From: an uncultured Dehalococcoidia bacterium | GTDB taxonomy: Bacteria; Chloroflexota; Dehalococcoidia; Lucifugimonadales; UBA3495 | Direction: 5' to 3' | Assembly: GCA_951813535.1 (NCBI GenBank) | Contig: OX638345.1 | Span: forward strand, 2,601,158-2,665,157 | Length of the DNA: 64,000 nt | In this document: piece by piece, positions 42,291 to 51,680 of the stretch | How positions within the stretch are numbered: position 1 is the stretch's first letter | How the letters are laid out: each line of letters starts with the position of its first letter | The notes under the pieces: model-generated | Told to the model about the DNA's origin: nothing | Database searches by the model: none | The model's input: only the letters and a program-made list of their open reading frames with translations | Position numbers and translations under genes: made by a program

Positions 42291-43217
42291 GTGGCACAGG
42301 CAGACCGACCAACCCTCGCCGAACCAACCGGCGCAATCCTCGACCCGCAGGCCGAGCCCCGCCGGGATGGCTGGCTGGTGGGCATAGCGCGTTTCTCCCG
42401 GCGGAATCCAGTTGGAGCGATCAGTGGGATGCTGATCATCGTGATCCTGGCCATTGCTATTTTCGCTCCCGCCATCGCCACCCATGACCCCATTCTCGAG
42501 GCCGATTTCCGCGCGTTGCGCGAGGCTCCGTCCGGGAGCCACTGGCTGGGAACCGACGACATCGGGCGGGACCTGTACAGCCGGATCATCCACGGCGCCC
42601 GCGTTTCGCTCTTCGTTGCCTTCATAGCCGTCATGGTTGGCGACCTGCTGGGTGCGGCCTGGGGCGTCGCCACCGGATACATCAGCGGCCGGTTTGACAT
42701 GTACAGCCAGCGGTTCCTCGAACTGTTGATGTCTTTCCCAACGCTCATCCTGGCCATGCTGCTGGTGCTGGCGATGGGCGCCGGCGTTTGGACGGTGATC
42801 GTGGCCATCAGCATCACCCGCATCCCGTTATCAGTGCGGGTGGTCCGCTCCGTCACGTTGAGCGTGAAAGAAAACGCCTACGTCGATGCCGCCCAGGCCA
42901 TCGGAGCGTCGGGAACTCGCGTGATGGTGCGCCACATCGCTCCACAGTGCGTGGCTCCCTGGTTGGTCCTGGCCACTGCCCACCTGGGTTCGGTGATCAT
43001 CCTCGAAGCATCCCTGGGGTTCCTGGGTGTGGGCGTGCCATTGCCAACCGCAACCTGGGGCAACATGCTCGGCGGCACCGTTTCGGCCGGTCTGTTTCCC
43101 CGCTGGTGGATGGTCCTGTTCCCCGGGTTGGCCATCACCTTCACCGTGCTGGCCTTCAACCTGTTTGGCGATTCGATCCGAGACGTGCTGGACCCGAAAC
43201 TGCGCGGACGCACCTGA
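42291..43217 (+). CDS. ABC transporter permease, DppC/OppC type
   Basis: 308 aa from GTG 42291 with AGGAG 8 bases upstream. It has the OppC_N region (RFSRRNPVGAISGMLIIVIL), LGTDDIGRDLYSRIIHGARV and the EAA loop YVDAAQAIGASGTRVMVRHI. About six membrane helices. It starts 27 bases after the DppB-type gene and forms its heterodimer partner. No DppD/DppF ATPases follow; the next gene is a propeller protein. Confidence 0.92.
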   Translation: MAQADRPTLAEPTGAILDPQAEPRRDGWLVGIARFSRRNPVGAISGMLIIVILAIAIFAPAIATHDPILEADFRALREAPSGSHWLGTDDIGRDLYSRIIHGARVSLFVAFIAVMVGDLLGAAWGVATGYISGRFDMYSQRFLELLMSFPTLILAMLLVLAMGAGVWTVIVAISITRIPLSVRVVRSVTLSVKENAYVDAAQAIGASGTRVMVRHIAPQCVAPWLVLATAHLGSVIILEASLGFLGVGVPLPTATWGNMLGGTVSAGLFPRWWMVLFPGLAITFTVLAFNLFGDSIRDVLDPKLRGRT

Positions 43218-43249
43218 TCCGTCCCGCGTTCCAGGTCTAACGGCCCACG

Positions 43250-44563
43250 GTGCGTCGTCGCGCCCGGTATGGAGAAACCGTCAGCCGTCGCGGCTGGCGG
43301 TTTCGTGACGTCAGGATTTGGCTGGCAATTTCGTTTGTCGTCACAGTCCTGCTGGCGCTTTGGACCGTGCAAGCGTTTCAGCTGATGCCGCTGTTGATCC
43401 CTCCGCCGCAAACCGTTTCCACGTTCAACTCCTCGGAACATCCTCATGATTGGGCTTCGGTGCGAGGGAACGCCGGCGGAACCGGATGGTCGCCAGGGTC
43501 GGCTCTGGAGCCGCCGTTCTCCACCCGCTGGCAGATATCCACTCCGGGGAAGGTGCTGGCCACGCCGGCCGTGGTCGACGACCGGCTGTTCATTGCCACG
43601 GAAGGCGGTCTCGCGATCTCACTGGACGCTGACACCGGCGAAACGGTGTGGACGTACGACGTCGGTTCGCCGTCCGACAGCGCCCCGGCAATTGCGGGAG
43701 ATTTCGTATACCTCGGCACCCGCGATCACCGCGTGCTGGCGCTGGACCGGATCACGGGCCAACTGCGCTGGGAGCGCGACCTGGAAAACATCGTGCTGGG
43801 CTCGCCCATCGTGTCGGACGGCACGTTGTACATTGGATCGACCAACGGGAAACTCGAAGCCCTGGACGCTTCCACTGGCGAGCCGCGTTGGTCCGCCGAC
43901 GCCAATGGCTGGGTGGTCGCCCATCCGGCTACGGACGGCGCAATCGTGGCCGCCACCTCACTGGGAGAGCGTTTCGTGACCGTCGACCCTGACACCGGGC
44001 GGCGGCGCCTCGTTTTCCACTCGGGAACCCCGGTGGCCGGCGGACCGGTGATCGCCGACGGGAGCGCCTTCTTCGTCACCAACCGGGGAGGGGTCTGGGC
44101 GGTGGACCCCGCGGCCATCAGCCGGCCGTTCAGTCGCTTCGCCTATGTCGCCAAGTTCAACTTTTTCGCGTGGCGCCTGCGTTCCGACGCGCCGCGCCAG
44201 ACGGGAGTCCGGTGGGTTGGCTCCGCGCGTGGCAGGGTCAAGTACAGTCCCGCCTATGCTGGCGGAAATCTGTTGGTGGTCAACGAGTCATCCGGGGTTA
44301 CCGCCTTCGGCGGCGCCAACGGATCGGTTGGCTGGGAAGCACAACTCGACGGTGAAGTCATCACGGAACCCGTGGTCGCCGGCGGGACGTTGATACTGGG
44401 CACGGCTGACGGTCGCCTCCACGGATTGAACGTCACTACGGGGTCTACCGAATGGATACACGACACGGGCGGCCCGGCGCTATCTGCGGCGCCATCAGTG
44501 TCCCATCGCACTATGTACCTGCCCAGCACAGACGGCAGGCTTGTGGCGCTGGAGGGTCGATAG
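43250..44563 (+). CDS. Membrane-anchored PQQ-like beta-propeller protein
   Basis: 437 aa from GTG 43250. One N-terminal membrane helix (about residues 22-45) precedes a propeller with repeated blades such as ALDRITGQLRWERDLENIVL, ALDASTGEPRWSADANGWVV and GLNVTTGSTEWIHDTGGPAL, the BamB/PQQ-like pattern. Each blade has the A-L-D-x-x-T-G-x-x-x-W signature. Residues for PQQ or metal binding are not evident, so it is probably a structural or scaffold protein. It starts 32 bases after the permease gene and may be co-transcribed. Confidence 0.82.
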   Translation: MRRRARYGETVSRRGWRFRDVRIWLAISFVVTVLLALWTVQAFQLMPLLIPPPQTVSTFNSSEHPHDWASVRGNAGGTGWSPGSALEPPFSTRWQISTPGKVLATPAVVDDRLFIATEGGLAISLDADTGETVWTYDVGSPSDSAPAIAGDFVYLGTRDHRVLALDRITGQLRWERDLENIVLGSPIVSDGTLYIGSTNGKLEALDASTGEPRWSADANGWVVAHPATDGAIVAATSLGERFVTVDPDTGRRRLVFHSGTPVAGGPVIADGSAFFVTNRGGVWAVDPAAISRPFSRFAYVAKFNFFAWRLRSDAPRQTGVRWVGSARGRVKYSPAYAGGNLLVVNESSGVTAFGGANGSVGWEAQLDGEVITEPVVAGGTLILGTADGRLHGLNVTTGSTEWIHDTGGPALSAAPSVSHRTMYLPSTDGRLVALEGR

Positions 44564-44602
44564 GGCCTGCGCTCGGGCGAGCCGGTGACGGCCTGATCGC
44601 GG

Positions 44603-44631
44603 TTGACGCTCGATTCTCCCGTGCCTATACT
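44603..44631 (+). promoter_or_regulatory. Sigma70 promoter for Tam-like gene
   Basis: TTGACG, exact 17-base spacer, TATACT, about 42 bases before ATG 44673. Confidence 0.65.
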
Positions 44632-44672
44632 CGCCGCACACCCAACAGCCCCGTGAGAGCGCGCACTCCAAG

Positions 44673-45512
44673 ATGACTCAAGCAACGCCCCACCAACGCG
44701 ATCTGGCCGGAGAATCCTGGGACCCGGGTCAGTACCTGAAATTCGCGGACCACCGACTGCGTCCGGCCCTCGACCTGATGGGGCGCATCCCGTTGGAGCG
44801 CCCGGGAGTCATTTACGACCTCGGCTGCGGCAGCGGCAACGTGACCCGCCTGCTCGCCGACCGTTGGCCCGATGCCGACGTCATCGGCATGGACAACTCC
44901 CCCGAGATGCTGGCGCAGGCTGCGGGCTCCGACGGCGCCAGCGGACCGACCAGCGTCCGTTGGGAGGAGGGAGACCTCGCAGACTGGCGACCGGGCGAAA
45001 CGCCGTCGGTGTTCTTCTCCAACGCCGTGATCCAGTGGGTACCCGACCACCATGAGTTGGTGCCGCGCCTGTGGGCCATGCTGCCCTCCGGCGGCTGCCT
45101 GGCGATCCAGGCCCCTCTGAGTTGGGACATGCGCTCCCACCAGATTATGCGCGAGACCCTGGAAAACGGTGGCGCCCACGGGCAGCCCATCGGCTCAACC
45201 GAACTGCGTTCCGCCGTCGGCAACCGTTGGGTTCAGGATCCCGACTTCTACTACGACCTGCTGGCTCCCGAAGCGGGCCATCTGGACGTCTGGACCACGG
45301 AATACCAGCACGTGCTGACCGGTGATGACGCCGTTCTCGAATGGGTCACCGGCACGGGACTGCGACCTATCCTGAACGGCCTTGAAGACGGTGAACGCGA
45401 AACCTATCTGGCCGAATATCGCCGCCGGTTGAACGTCGAGTACCCGCGGCGGCTGGACGGTTTCACCCTGTATCCATTCCGGCGGCTATTTTTCGTCGCG
45501 GTACGCCGGTAG
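44673..45512 (+). CDS. tam: Trans-aconitate 2-methyltransferase-like protein
   Basis: 279 aa. It matches Tam: ESWDPGQYLKFADHRLRPAL at the start, SAM motif VIYDLGCGSGNVTRLLADRW, VIGMDNSPEML, SVFFSNAVIQWVPDHHEL and the C-terminal DGFTLYPFRRLFFVAVRR. Tam methylates trans-aconitate, an aconitase inhibitor formed spontaneously from cis-aconitate. ATG 44673 follows a good promoter. Confidence 0.85.
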   Translation: MTQATPHQRDLAGESWDPGQYLKFADHRLRPALDLMGRIPLERPGVIYDLGCGSGNVTRLLADRWPDADVIGMDNSPEMLAQAAGSDGASGPTSVRWEEGDLADWRPGETPSVFFSNAVIQWVPDHHELVPRLWAMLPSGGCLAIQAPLSWDMRSHQIMRETLENGGAHGQPIGSTELRSAVGNRWVQDPDFYYDLLAPEAGHLDVWTTEYQHVLTGDDAVLEWVTGTGLRPILNGLEDGERETYLAEYRRRLNVEYPRRLDGFTLYPFRRLFFVAVRR

Positions 45513-45602
45513 CTTGCCGCCGCCGTACGAAACAATCGCGGTCGGCAACGCCTGCGGCATCCTCAAATCACCTATGACTATCCGGCATCTGGAGGTGCAG
45601 AA

Positions 45603-46538
45603 ATGACGGTACTGGTCTTGGGAGCTTCCGGTTTCATCGGGCCTCGCGTGGTCCGCAAGTTGGTGGAGCGCGGCGAGGACGTCTACGCCACCGACATCAA
45701 CCCGCTGCCTGACATTCCCGGCGTGGATGCCGGAGCCGTGCGCAGCTCAAGGGTCGATATCACCGATTTCGAACAGGTCAACCGTGCCATCGTCGAATCG
45801 CAGCCCGACCGCATCATCAACCTCGCCTACCTGCTGGGCGGCGGAGAGGGCAACCCCCACCATCAGATGCGCCTGAACATCCTCGGGATGGACAACTGCT
45901 TCGAGGCGGGCCGGCTGCTCGGCGTGAACCGCATCGTCTACGCCAGCTCCGTTGCCGTGAGCGGACAACAGTCCAATTTCGGCGACCGCGAGGCCAATGA
46001 GGACGACGGAACTTTCGGCACCAGCCAGTACGCGGTGCATAAGATCTTCAACGAGTTCCAGGCCAAGATGTTCAACGAGAACTACGGCATGTCCATCACC
46101 GGTATCCGGCCGGCCAATGTCACCGGCCCGGACAAGGTGCGCGGCTCCGTGGACCACGTCCGCTGCGTCACCCTGCCTTCCCGCGGCGAACCCGTCAGCT
46201 TCCCGTACCAGGAAATGATGCGGCTGCCCATTCACGTGGAGGACATCGCTGAGGCCTTCGTGCGAGTGTCCCTGGTGGATAGCAGCGAGCAGCAGGTGTA
46301 CAACTCTGGCGGCACTCCCATCAGCCTGGGCGATCTCGCCGAAATCGTGCGCGGCTACCTGCCGGACGCCCAGATCTCCTTCGACAACCCGGGTGGCCGG
46401 GAGCACTCCGGCAACTACCTGGTCGACAACAGCCGCCTGCTCACCGAGTTCGAGCTATCCTACCCGCCCCTGCAGCAACGGGTCCTCGAGATCATCAACG
46501 CGGTCCGTGAGGACGAGGGGTTGCCGTTGGTGGGTTAG
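45603..46538 (+). CDS. NAD(P)-dependent epimerase/dehydratase (extended SDR)
   Basis: 311 aa. Rossmann motif TVLVLGASGFIGPRVVRKLV, DITDFEQVNRAIV, the SDR serine in RIVYASSVAVSG and the catalytic YxxxK in QYAVHKIFNEFQAK. C-terminal EISYPPLQQRVLEIINAVRE-like end is typical for extended SDRs. Sugar-nucleotide epimerase or another dehydratase/reductase role is possible. ATG 45603 has GGAGGT 8 bases upstream. Confidence 0.88.
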   Translation: MTVLVLGASGFIGPRVVRKLVERGEDVYATDINPLPDIPGVDAGAVRSSRVDITDFEQVNRAIVESQPDRIINLAYLLGGGEGNPHHQMRLNILGMDNCFEAGRLLGVNRIVYASSVAVSGQQSNFGDREANEDDGTFGTSQYAVHKIFNEFQAKMFNENYGMSITGIRPANVTGPDKVRGSVDHVRCVTLPSRGEPVSFPYQEMMRLPIHVEDIAEAFVRVSLVDSSEQQVYNSGGTPISLGDLAEIVRGYLPDAQISFDNPGGREHSGNYLVDNSRLLTEFELSYPPLQQRVLEIINAVREDEGLPLVG

Positions 46539-46592
46539 AGAACCAAGGCCAGGACTCCTTTAACAGGACTCCTTACAATAGTGGAACTGCGC

Positions 46593-46619
46593 GGGGCCGC
46601 CTACGGGCGGCCCCCTTTG
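46593..46619 (+). terminator. Rho-independent terminator after epimerase
   Basis: GGGGCCGCC and GGCGGCCCC form a perfect 9-bp stem with a TACG tetraloop (UNCG type), followed by CTTTGT, 54 bases after the epimerase stop. Confidence 0.75.
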
Positions 46620-46631
46620 TCATGCACTATG

Positions 46632-48197
46632 TCAGGAGCGGCTCGTAGCGTAGGGCAGGTGTTCGCCAATGTAGCCGACGATGAAGGTCTCGGTGACATC
46701 GTCGCGATCGAAGTAAATTTGGAGACCACCGCTCGACCCCTGATAGGTGAGATGCCGGGTGATGGTTACCAGACGGCCATTGTCCTGGTCACTGAATGAA
46801 CGCTTTTCCCCGTATCGGGACATCGTGTGGTCGGATTCATCGTCGGCATGTTTCCAACCAGGCAGGTCAACAAAGTACATATTCCAGGTCCCGATATGCC
46901 CGGACGGTGTGTTGTACCAGGCTTGAGCGAGGTTGTTGATGGCGTCCAGGGCCCTCAATATTTCCACGCCATTGGGCCGCGGTTTGCCGTAATCTGCCAG
47001 CGGCTTGAGGCAGTTGGTAAGGAAACGCAGTTTGGGAAATCGCTTGTCAATGTCAATGGCGCTCATCACCGTGAGCGCGCGGTTGACATCCAGGTCCCCG
47101 GGAACGCCGTTGTCGGAGGTATCATCCGGAATTTGGTCCGACTCGTTCGGATAGTGCGCTTCATGCTGTGCCAGGCGCTCCTTCAGTTCTGAGATGGTCT
47201 TCTCGGCCTCGCTGAGCTGGTCTTCCAAAAGGTAGATACGTTGCTGTGATGCCGAATCGTCCGTGGAGAAGGTTTCCTCAAGTGACGGCTCCGTGGCGGA
47301 CACCGTCGATACATCTGCACCGGACTTGGCATCCGTTAGCATCGAATCGTTGAGCATTGAGGAAACGGACTCCAGCATTCGCATCAGAGCCAGGGAATTG
47401 CGATTGGCGATATCGTTGACCGCGCGATCGTGTGCTTCGTCCAGGAACGCAGACGCTTGCTCGCAGTCGGTTGCCGCCAAGCCCAGACGGATGCCATCGG
47501 AGTCGGCGTGACGGGAAAAAACGGCGATCTTGGCCTGCACCCAGGCCCGCAGTTGGTGGTCGGGCAGTTCACCGCTAATCGCCAGTTGTTCCGAAGCAGT
47601 GATATTCACGACGGATGCCCAATCATCATGTCGCTCGGCCAATTTGCGGAACTCGTCGCTCGTTTGCCCTTGCTCGGTCAGCACGACTGCGGAATCGTAG
47701 GTGGCAAACAGGTCAGCCATGGTTTTCACTGGCTGCGATCTGCCTTCCGCAACGGAGGGCTGCGAGCGATCAGCGCCGATGGATTCGAATAACCTGTCCA
47801 GGTTCGCCGGCCCCGCTTTGTCATCCCACGGCGACTGTGCCGCCAGCATCGCATCAGGCTCCGCAGACACCGCCATGCAATGCCCGCCCGCTCGATCTGT
47901 TTCGGACGACACGTACGTCATGATGTAAGCGGAATAAGGCTCGTATTCGGGCGAATGCTGGTACCGGACGCTGCACAGCTGCGCTTGTTTCCAGGGATCG
48001 ATCATCAGCTCAACGATACGAATGGTCAGGTTGTCGTTGCGCCATTCACGAAATGGACCCGAACCGCCCAGGGCGCTTCGAGCCTGGTCCTGAAATGCGC
48101 CGGCGTGGGCGATAGCCCATTCACGGGCGAGACTGTCCGCGTTGCGGATCTGATTCTGACTGCCCAGCACGATGGCCCGTTGAGTAATGGTGGCCAT
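46632..48197 (-). CDS. Orphan 521-aa protein with central coiled coil
   Basis: 521 aa from ATG 48197 (ATITQRAIVLGSQNQIRNAD), with GAGGAA 8 bases upstream; the ATG at 48215 lacks a site. No signal peptide or membrane helix. Residues about 320-345 (QRIYLLEDQLSEAEKTISEL) form a short coiled coil. The last 80 residues are a compact domain ending LQIYFDRDDVTETFIVGYIG then EHLP, a pattern I have seen at the end of some defence- or toxin-like proteins but cannot assign. It is alone between convergent and divergent genes. Function unknown. Confidence 0.72.
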   Translation of the reverse strand: MATITQRAIVLGSQNQIRNADSLAREWAIAHAGAFQDQARSALGGSGPFREWRNDNLTIRIVELMIDPWKQAQLCSVRYQHSPEYEPYSAYIMTYVSSETDRAGGHCMAVSAEPDAMLAAQSPWDDKAGPANLDRLFESIGADRSQPSVAEGRSQPVKTMADLFATYDSAVVLTEQGQTSDEFRKLAERHDDWASVVNITASEQLAISGELPDHQLRAWVQAKIAVFSRHADSDGIRLGLAATDCEQASAFLDEAHDRAVNDIANRNSLALMRMLESVSSMLNDSMLTDAKSGADVSTVSATEPSLEETFSTDDSASQQRIYLLEDQLSEAEKTISELKERLAQHEAHYPNESDQIPDDTSDNGVPGDLDVNRALTVMSAIDIDKRFPKLRFLTNCLKPLADYGKPRPNGVEILRALDAINNLAQAWYNTPSGHIGTWNMYFVDLPGWKHADDESDHTMSRYGEKRSFSDQDNGRLVTITRHLTYQGSSGGLQIYFDRDDVTETFIVGYIGEHLPYATSRS

Positions 48198-48268
48198 GCA
48201 ATTGTTCCTCGTCATTGGCGGTGAAATGGTGGCAGATCAATTATAGCCCCGCCCGGTTCGGGCGTCGC

Positions 48269-48297
48269 TTGCCGCCGCCGGCTGCGGCCAATATAAT
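48269..48297 (+). promoter_or_regulatory. Sigma70 promoter for LLM monooxygenase gene
   Basis: TTGCCG, exact 17-base spacer, TATAAT, about 120 bases before ATG 48420. Confidence 0.65.
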
Positions 48298-48419
48298 GCG
48301 GCCAGCACTTTCACCCTGCGGGTTCTGCGAAGCGTCAATGGTCCGCCGATCTTAATCGCGCTCGTGCATCGGCCTTTCGTGATGTATCCGCTGGCAGCGG
48401 ACGAGAAGGAGACCTCCCC

Positions 48420-49592
48420 ATGGCATTACCCGACCGTATGAAGTTTGGCATCTTTATGGGCCCGTTCCACCGCGCCGGCGAGAACCCCACCCTGGCCCTG
48501 GAACGCGACCTCGAACTGGTGCAATGGCTGGACTACCTAGGATTCGACGAAGCGTGGATCGGTGAGCATCACAGCGCCGGTTGGGAGATCATCTCCTCGC
48601 CGGAGATATTTATCGGAGTTGCCGCCGACCGCACCAAGCACATCAAGCTGGGGACGGGCGTCGTCAGCCTTCCGTATCACCATCCGTTCATGGTCGCCAA
48701 CTGGATGACCCAGCTCGACCACATGACCCGCGGTCGCGTGATGCTGGGCGTCGGTCCCGGCGCCTTGCCTGGCGACGCCTACATGATGGGCATCGACCCC
48801 ACCAAGCAGCGCCTGCGCATGGACGAAGCCCTGGGCGTCATCATGCGGCTGTTCACCGAAAAGGAACCCATCACCCACAAGAGCGACTGGTTCGAGCTGA
48901 ACGAGGCCATGCTCCAGTTGCGTCCGTACCAGACGCCGCACATGCCAATCTCGGTGGCCTCGGTCCAGACCCCATCCGGAGTCGCCCTTGCCGGCAAGCA
49001 CGGGGCGTCCGTGCTGACGATCACGACGCCGCGAGATCCGGCCGCGCCCCAGGGGATCGACCTGAGCGAACTGTGGGACATCTGCGAAGAATCGGCCGCC
49101 GAACACAACCAGACCGTCGACCGTTTCGACTGGCGGCTGGTCTTGCCGGTTCACCTGGCCGACACGCGCAAGGATGCCTTCGAGCAGGCGCGCATCGGGG
49201 CCGGCCGGTACCAGCGGGAATACTTCGAGCACACCATGGGGCGGCCGGCGGTGGTGGACGGGCCACCCGAAAAGATCATCGACGTCTTGGCCGAAAGAGG
49301 CGCGTGGATCATCGGCACGCCGGACGACTGCATCGAGGGGATCAAGCGGCTCGAGGAACGGAGCGGCGGGTTCGGTTCATTCATGGTGCAGACGGTGGAC
49401 TGGGCCGCGAGGGAGCATATGCTCCACAGCTACGAGTTGATGGCCCGCCATGTGATGCCGCACTTCCAGGGCTCGGCCGAAGCGACAATCGCGTCCAACC
49501 AGTGGGCCTACGAGCGCAACGAGCAGTTGATGGCTGGCCGGTCTCGGGCATTGGATCGGGCGAGAGAGGACTACGTCAACCGGAGCGCGTAA
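48420..49592 (+). CDS. LLM-class flavin-dependent monooxygenase
   Basis: 390 aa, luciferase-fold TIM barrel. Motifs: KFGIFMGPFHRAGENPTLAL, GFDEAWIGEHHSAGWEIISS (E and HH near FMN), KLGTGVVSLPYHHPFMVANW, RGRVMLGVGPGALPGDAYMM and RLRMDEALGVIMRLF. The C-terminal IIGTPDDCIEGIKRLEERSG is also typical. It oxidises organic substrates with FMNH2 from a partner reductase, limonene- or alkane-type being examples in this subclass. A ribosome site (AGAAGGAGA) precedes ATG 48420. Confidence 0.92.
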   Translation: MALPDRMKFGIFMGPFHRAGENPTLALERDLELVQWLDYLGFDEAWIGEHHSAGWEIISSPEIFIGVAADRTKHIKLGTGVVSLPYHHPFMVANWMTQLDHMTRGRVMLGVGPGALPGDAYMMGIDPTKQRLRMDEALGVIMRLFTEKEPITHKSDWFELNEAMLQLRPYQTPHMPISVASVQTPSGVALAGKHGASVLTITTPRDPAAPQGIDLSELWDICEESAAEHNQTVDRFDWRLVLPVHLADTRKDAFEQARIGAGRYQREYFEHTMGRPAVVDGPPEKIIDVLAERGAWIIGTPDDCIEGIKRLEERSGGFGSFMVQTVDWAAREHMLHSYELMARHVMPHFQGSAEATIASNQWAYERNEQLMAGRSRALDRAREDYVNRSA

Positions 49593-49686
49593 CCAAAGAA
49601 CGGAACTCACACGGGCCGCCGGATCACGCTGAAAACGCGCCCCGGCGGCTCTAACTATAGCAGCCCTATTCAGGTGGAGGCCGAAC

Positions 49687-51651
49687 ATGCCACTGCATCC
49701 GCAAGCGCAAGAGGTTATTGACGCAACTCGCGCTTTGGGTTTACCGCCCAACTACACCGTCACACCGCAGGAAGCGCGGGCCAACGCCGCCATGCGTCCC
49801 CGCGGAGCGGGACCCGAAGTCGGCAAAGTGCAGGACCGCAGCGTCCCCGGGCCCGCCGGAGACGTGCCGGTGCGCATCTACACGCCCGAGGGTGACGGAC
49901 CGTTCCCGATCCTCGTGTGGTACCACGGCGGCGGCTGGGTGGTGGGCAACCTGGACTCTGCGGACGGCACGGCTCGCCAACTCTGCGCCGGTTCCCGTTG
50001 CGTGGTCGTTTCCGTGGACTACCGCCTCTCTCCGGAAGCCAAGTTCCCCGAACCCTTCGACGACTGCTACTACGCGACCGTGTGGGCCAGCGACCACGCC
50101 GATGAACTCGGCGGCGTGCCCGGCGTAGTCGCCGTGGGCGGCGACAGCGCCGGCGGCAACCTGGCGGCGGCAGTGAATATCAAGGCCGCCGAGACGGGAG
50201 ATTTCCGCGTTAGCCAGCAACTGCTGGTCTATCCGGTTACCGACGTCAATTTCGACACCGGCTCCTATATCGACAACGGCACCGGGTACAACCTGGAACG
50301 CGAGGGCATGATCTGGTTCTGGGACCAATACCTGGCCGATCCGTCCCAGGCGGAGGATCCGCTGGCGGCCCCGCTTCGGCTCGGCGCCGATTTCGACGCC
50401 GTTGACGAGTTGGCGCCGGCTCTGATAATCACCGCTGAATACGATCCCCTGCGCGACGAAGGGGAGGCCTATGGCCGGCTGCTCAACGAACTCGGCGTCC
50501 CGGCGGAGAGCAACCGCTACGACGGGATGATCCACGGCTTCTTCAGCATGGCCAGCATCATGGACACCGCCCGCGTGGCCATGGACGACGCCTGTCGGTT
50601 CCTGCGCGGCGCGGTGGATGACATGACCGAGGAGTACCACCGCCGCCACGAGGGCGACCCCTCGGCCATGCGCAAGCTGCTCGATCCACAGGCCGCTTAC
50701 GTCCTGGAATTGTTCGACTCCATGGGCATAAAACCCTTCCAGGAAATGGACGTGAACGAGTGCCGCGAGATCATGAACAACCGCCCCCGGCCCGAAGGTC
50801 CGGCCGTGGGAAAGGTCGAGGACCGGATCATCCAGAATCAGCACGGGAAGGAACCGGGCGACGTGCCGGTCCGCATCTACACGCCGGCAACCGAGGGCCC
50901 GTGGGGCACTCTGGTCTGGTTCCACGGCGGCGGTTGGGTGATCGGCAACGTCGAAACCGCCGACGCCACTGCCCGTGAACTCTGTGTCGGTGGCAATTGC
51001 GTCGTAATCTCGGTGGACTATCGCCTGGCCCCCGAGTACAAGTTCCCCACGCCTTTCGAAGACTGCCTCACGGCGACCATGTGGGCGATGGCCAACGCGG
51101 ACGCCCTGGGGAGCCGCGCCGACCTCATCGCGGTGGGTGGAGACAGCGCCGGCGGCAACCTGGCCGCCGCCGTCTCCTTGGCGCAGGACGACTTCCCGCA
51201 ACCGTTGGCGTTCCAGTTGCTGGTCTATCCGGCCACCGACTACGCCTACGATACGCGCTCCTACAACGTCAATGGCCAGGGCATGTTCCTTGAGACCTCG
51301 AGCATGCGCTGGTTCTGGGACCACTACATCGACAACACCGACCTGTCCGGTTACAACATCTTCGCGTCGCCGGGAAGGGCGCGGCTCTCGGCAGACCTGC
51401 CGCCCGCCCTGGTGATCACGGCGGAGTTCGACCCGCTGCGCGACGAAGGCGAGGCCTACGCCGCCGCTTTGGAAGATGCCGGCGTCCAAACCACCCTCAT
51501 CCGGTACGACGGGGTAATTCACGGATTCTTTGGGCTGCCCCACGTCATCGACAAGGGCAAGCAGGCCGTCGATGCCGCCAGCGCCCAACTGTCCGCAGCT
51601 TTCGGCGCAGCGCTGGGCGAGCCCGAGGTCCTGGCCGCCGCAGACAACTGA
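49687..51651 (+). CDS. Double alpha/beta hydrolase (two HSL-family esterase domains)
   Basis: 654 aa, two fused hormone-sensitive-lipase-type domains. Domain 1 has HGGGW (residues 80-84), GDSAGGN with Ser154, the acid in DPLRDEGE and His in DGMIHGFF. Domain 2 has HGGGW (413-417), GDSAGGN with Ser487, DPLRDEGE and DGVIHGFF. Both triads and oxyanion holes look intact. Single-domain family members are about 310 aa, so this is an in-frame tandem duplication. Each half has an N-terminal cap starting near PRGAGPEVGKV and PRPEGPAVGKV. Likely carboxylesterase. GTGGAGG precedes ATG 49687. Confidence 0.92.
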   Translation: MPLHPQAQEVIDATRALGLPPNYTVTPQEARANAAMRPRGAGPEVGKVQDRSVPGPAGDVPVRIYTPEGDGPFPILVWYHGGGWVVGNLDSADGTARQLCAGSRCVVVSVDYRLSPEAKFPEPFDDCYYATVWASDHADELGGVPGVVAVGGDSAGGNLAAAVNIKAAETGDFRVSQQLLVYPVTDVNFDTGSYIDNGTGYNLEREGMIWFWDQYLADPSQAEDPLAAPLRLGADFDAVDELAPALIITAEYDPLRDEGEAYGRLLNELGVPAESNRYDGMIHGFFSMASIMDTARVAMDDACRFLRGAVDDMTEEYHRRHEGDPSAMRKLLDPQAAYVLELFDSMGIKPFQEMDVNECREIMNNRPRPEGPAVGKVEDRIIQNQHGKEPGDVPVRIYTPATEGPWGTLVWFHGGGWVIGNVETADATARELCVGGNCVVISVDYRLAPEYKFPTPFEDCLTATMWAMANADALGSRADLIAVGGDSAGGNLAAAVSLAQDDFPQPLAFQLLVYPATDYAYDTRSYNVNGQGMFLETSSMRWFWDHYIDNTDLSGYNIFASPGRARLSADLPPALVITAEFDPLRDEGEAYAAALEDAGVQTTLIRYDGVIHGFFGLPHVIDKGKQAVDAASAQLSAAFGAALGEPEVLAAADN

Positions 51652-51680
51652 CCCGCGACACAGCAGCAGGAGTTACTACC

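Noticed and set aside
49741-51588. 615-codon minus-strand frame
   Set aside because: Antisense to the double esterase, no family motifs.
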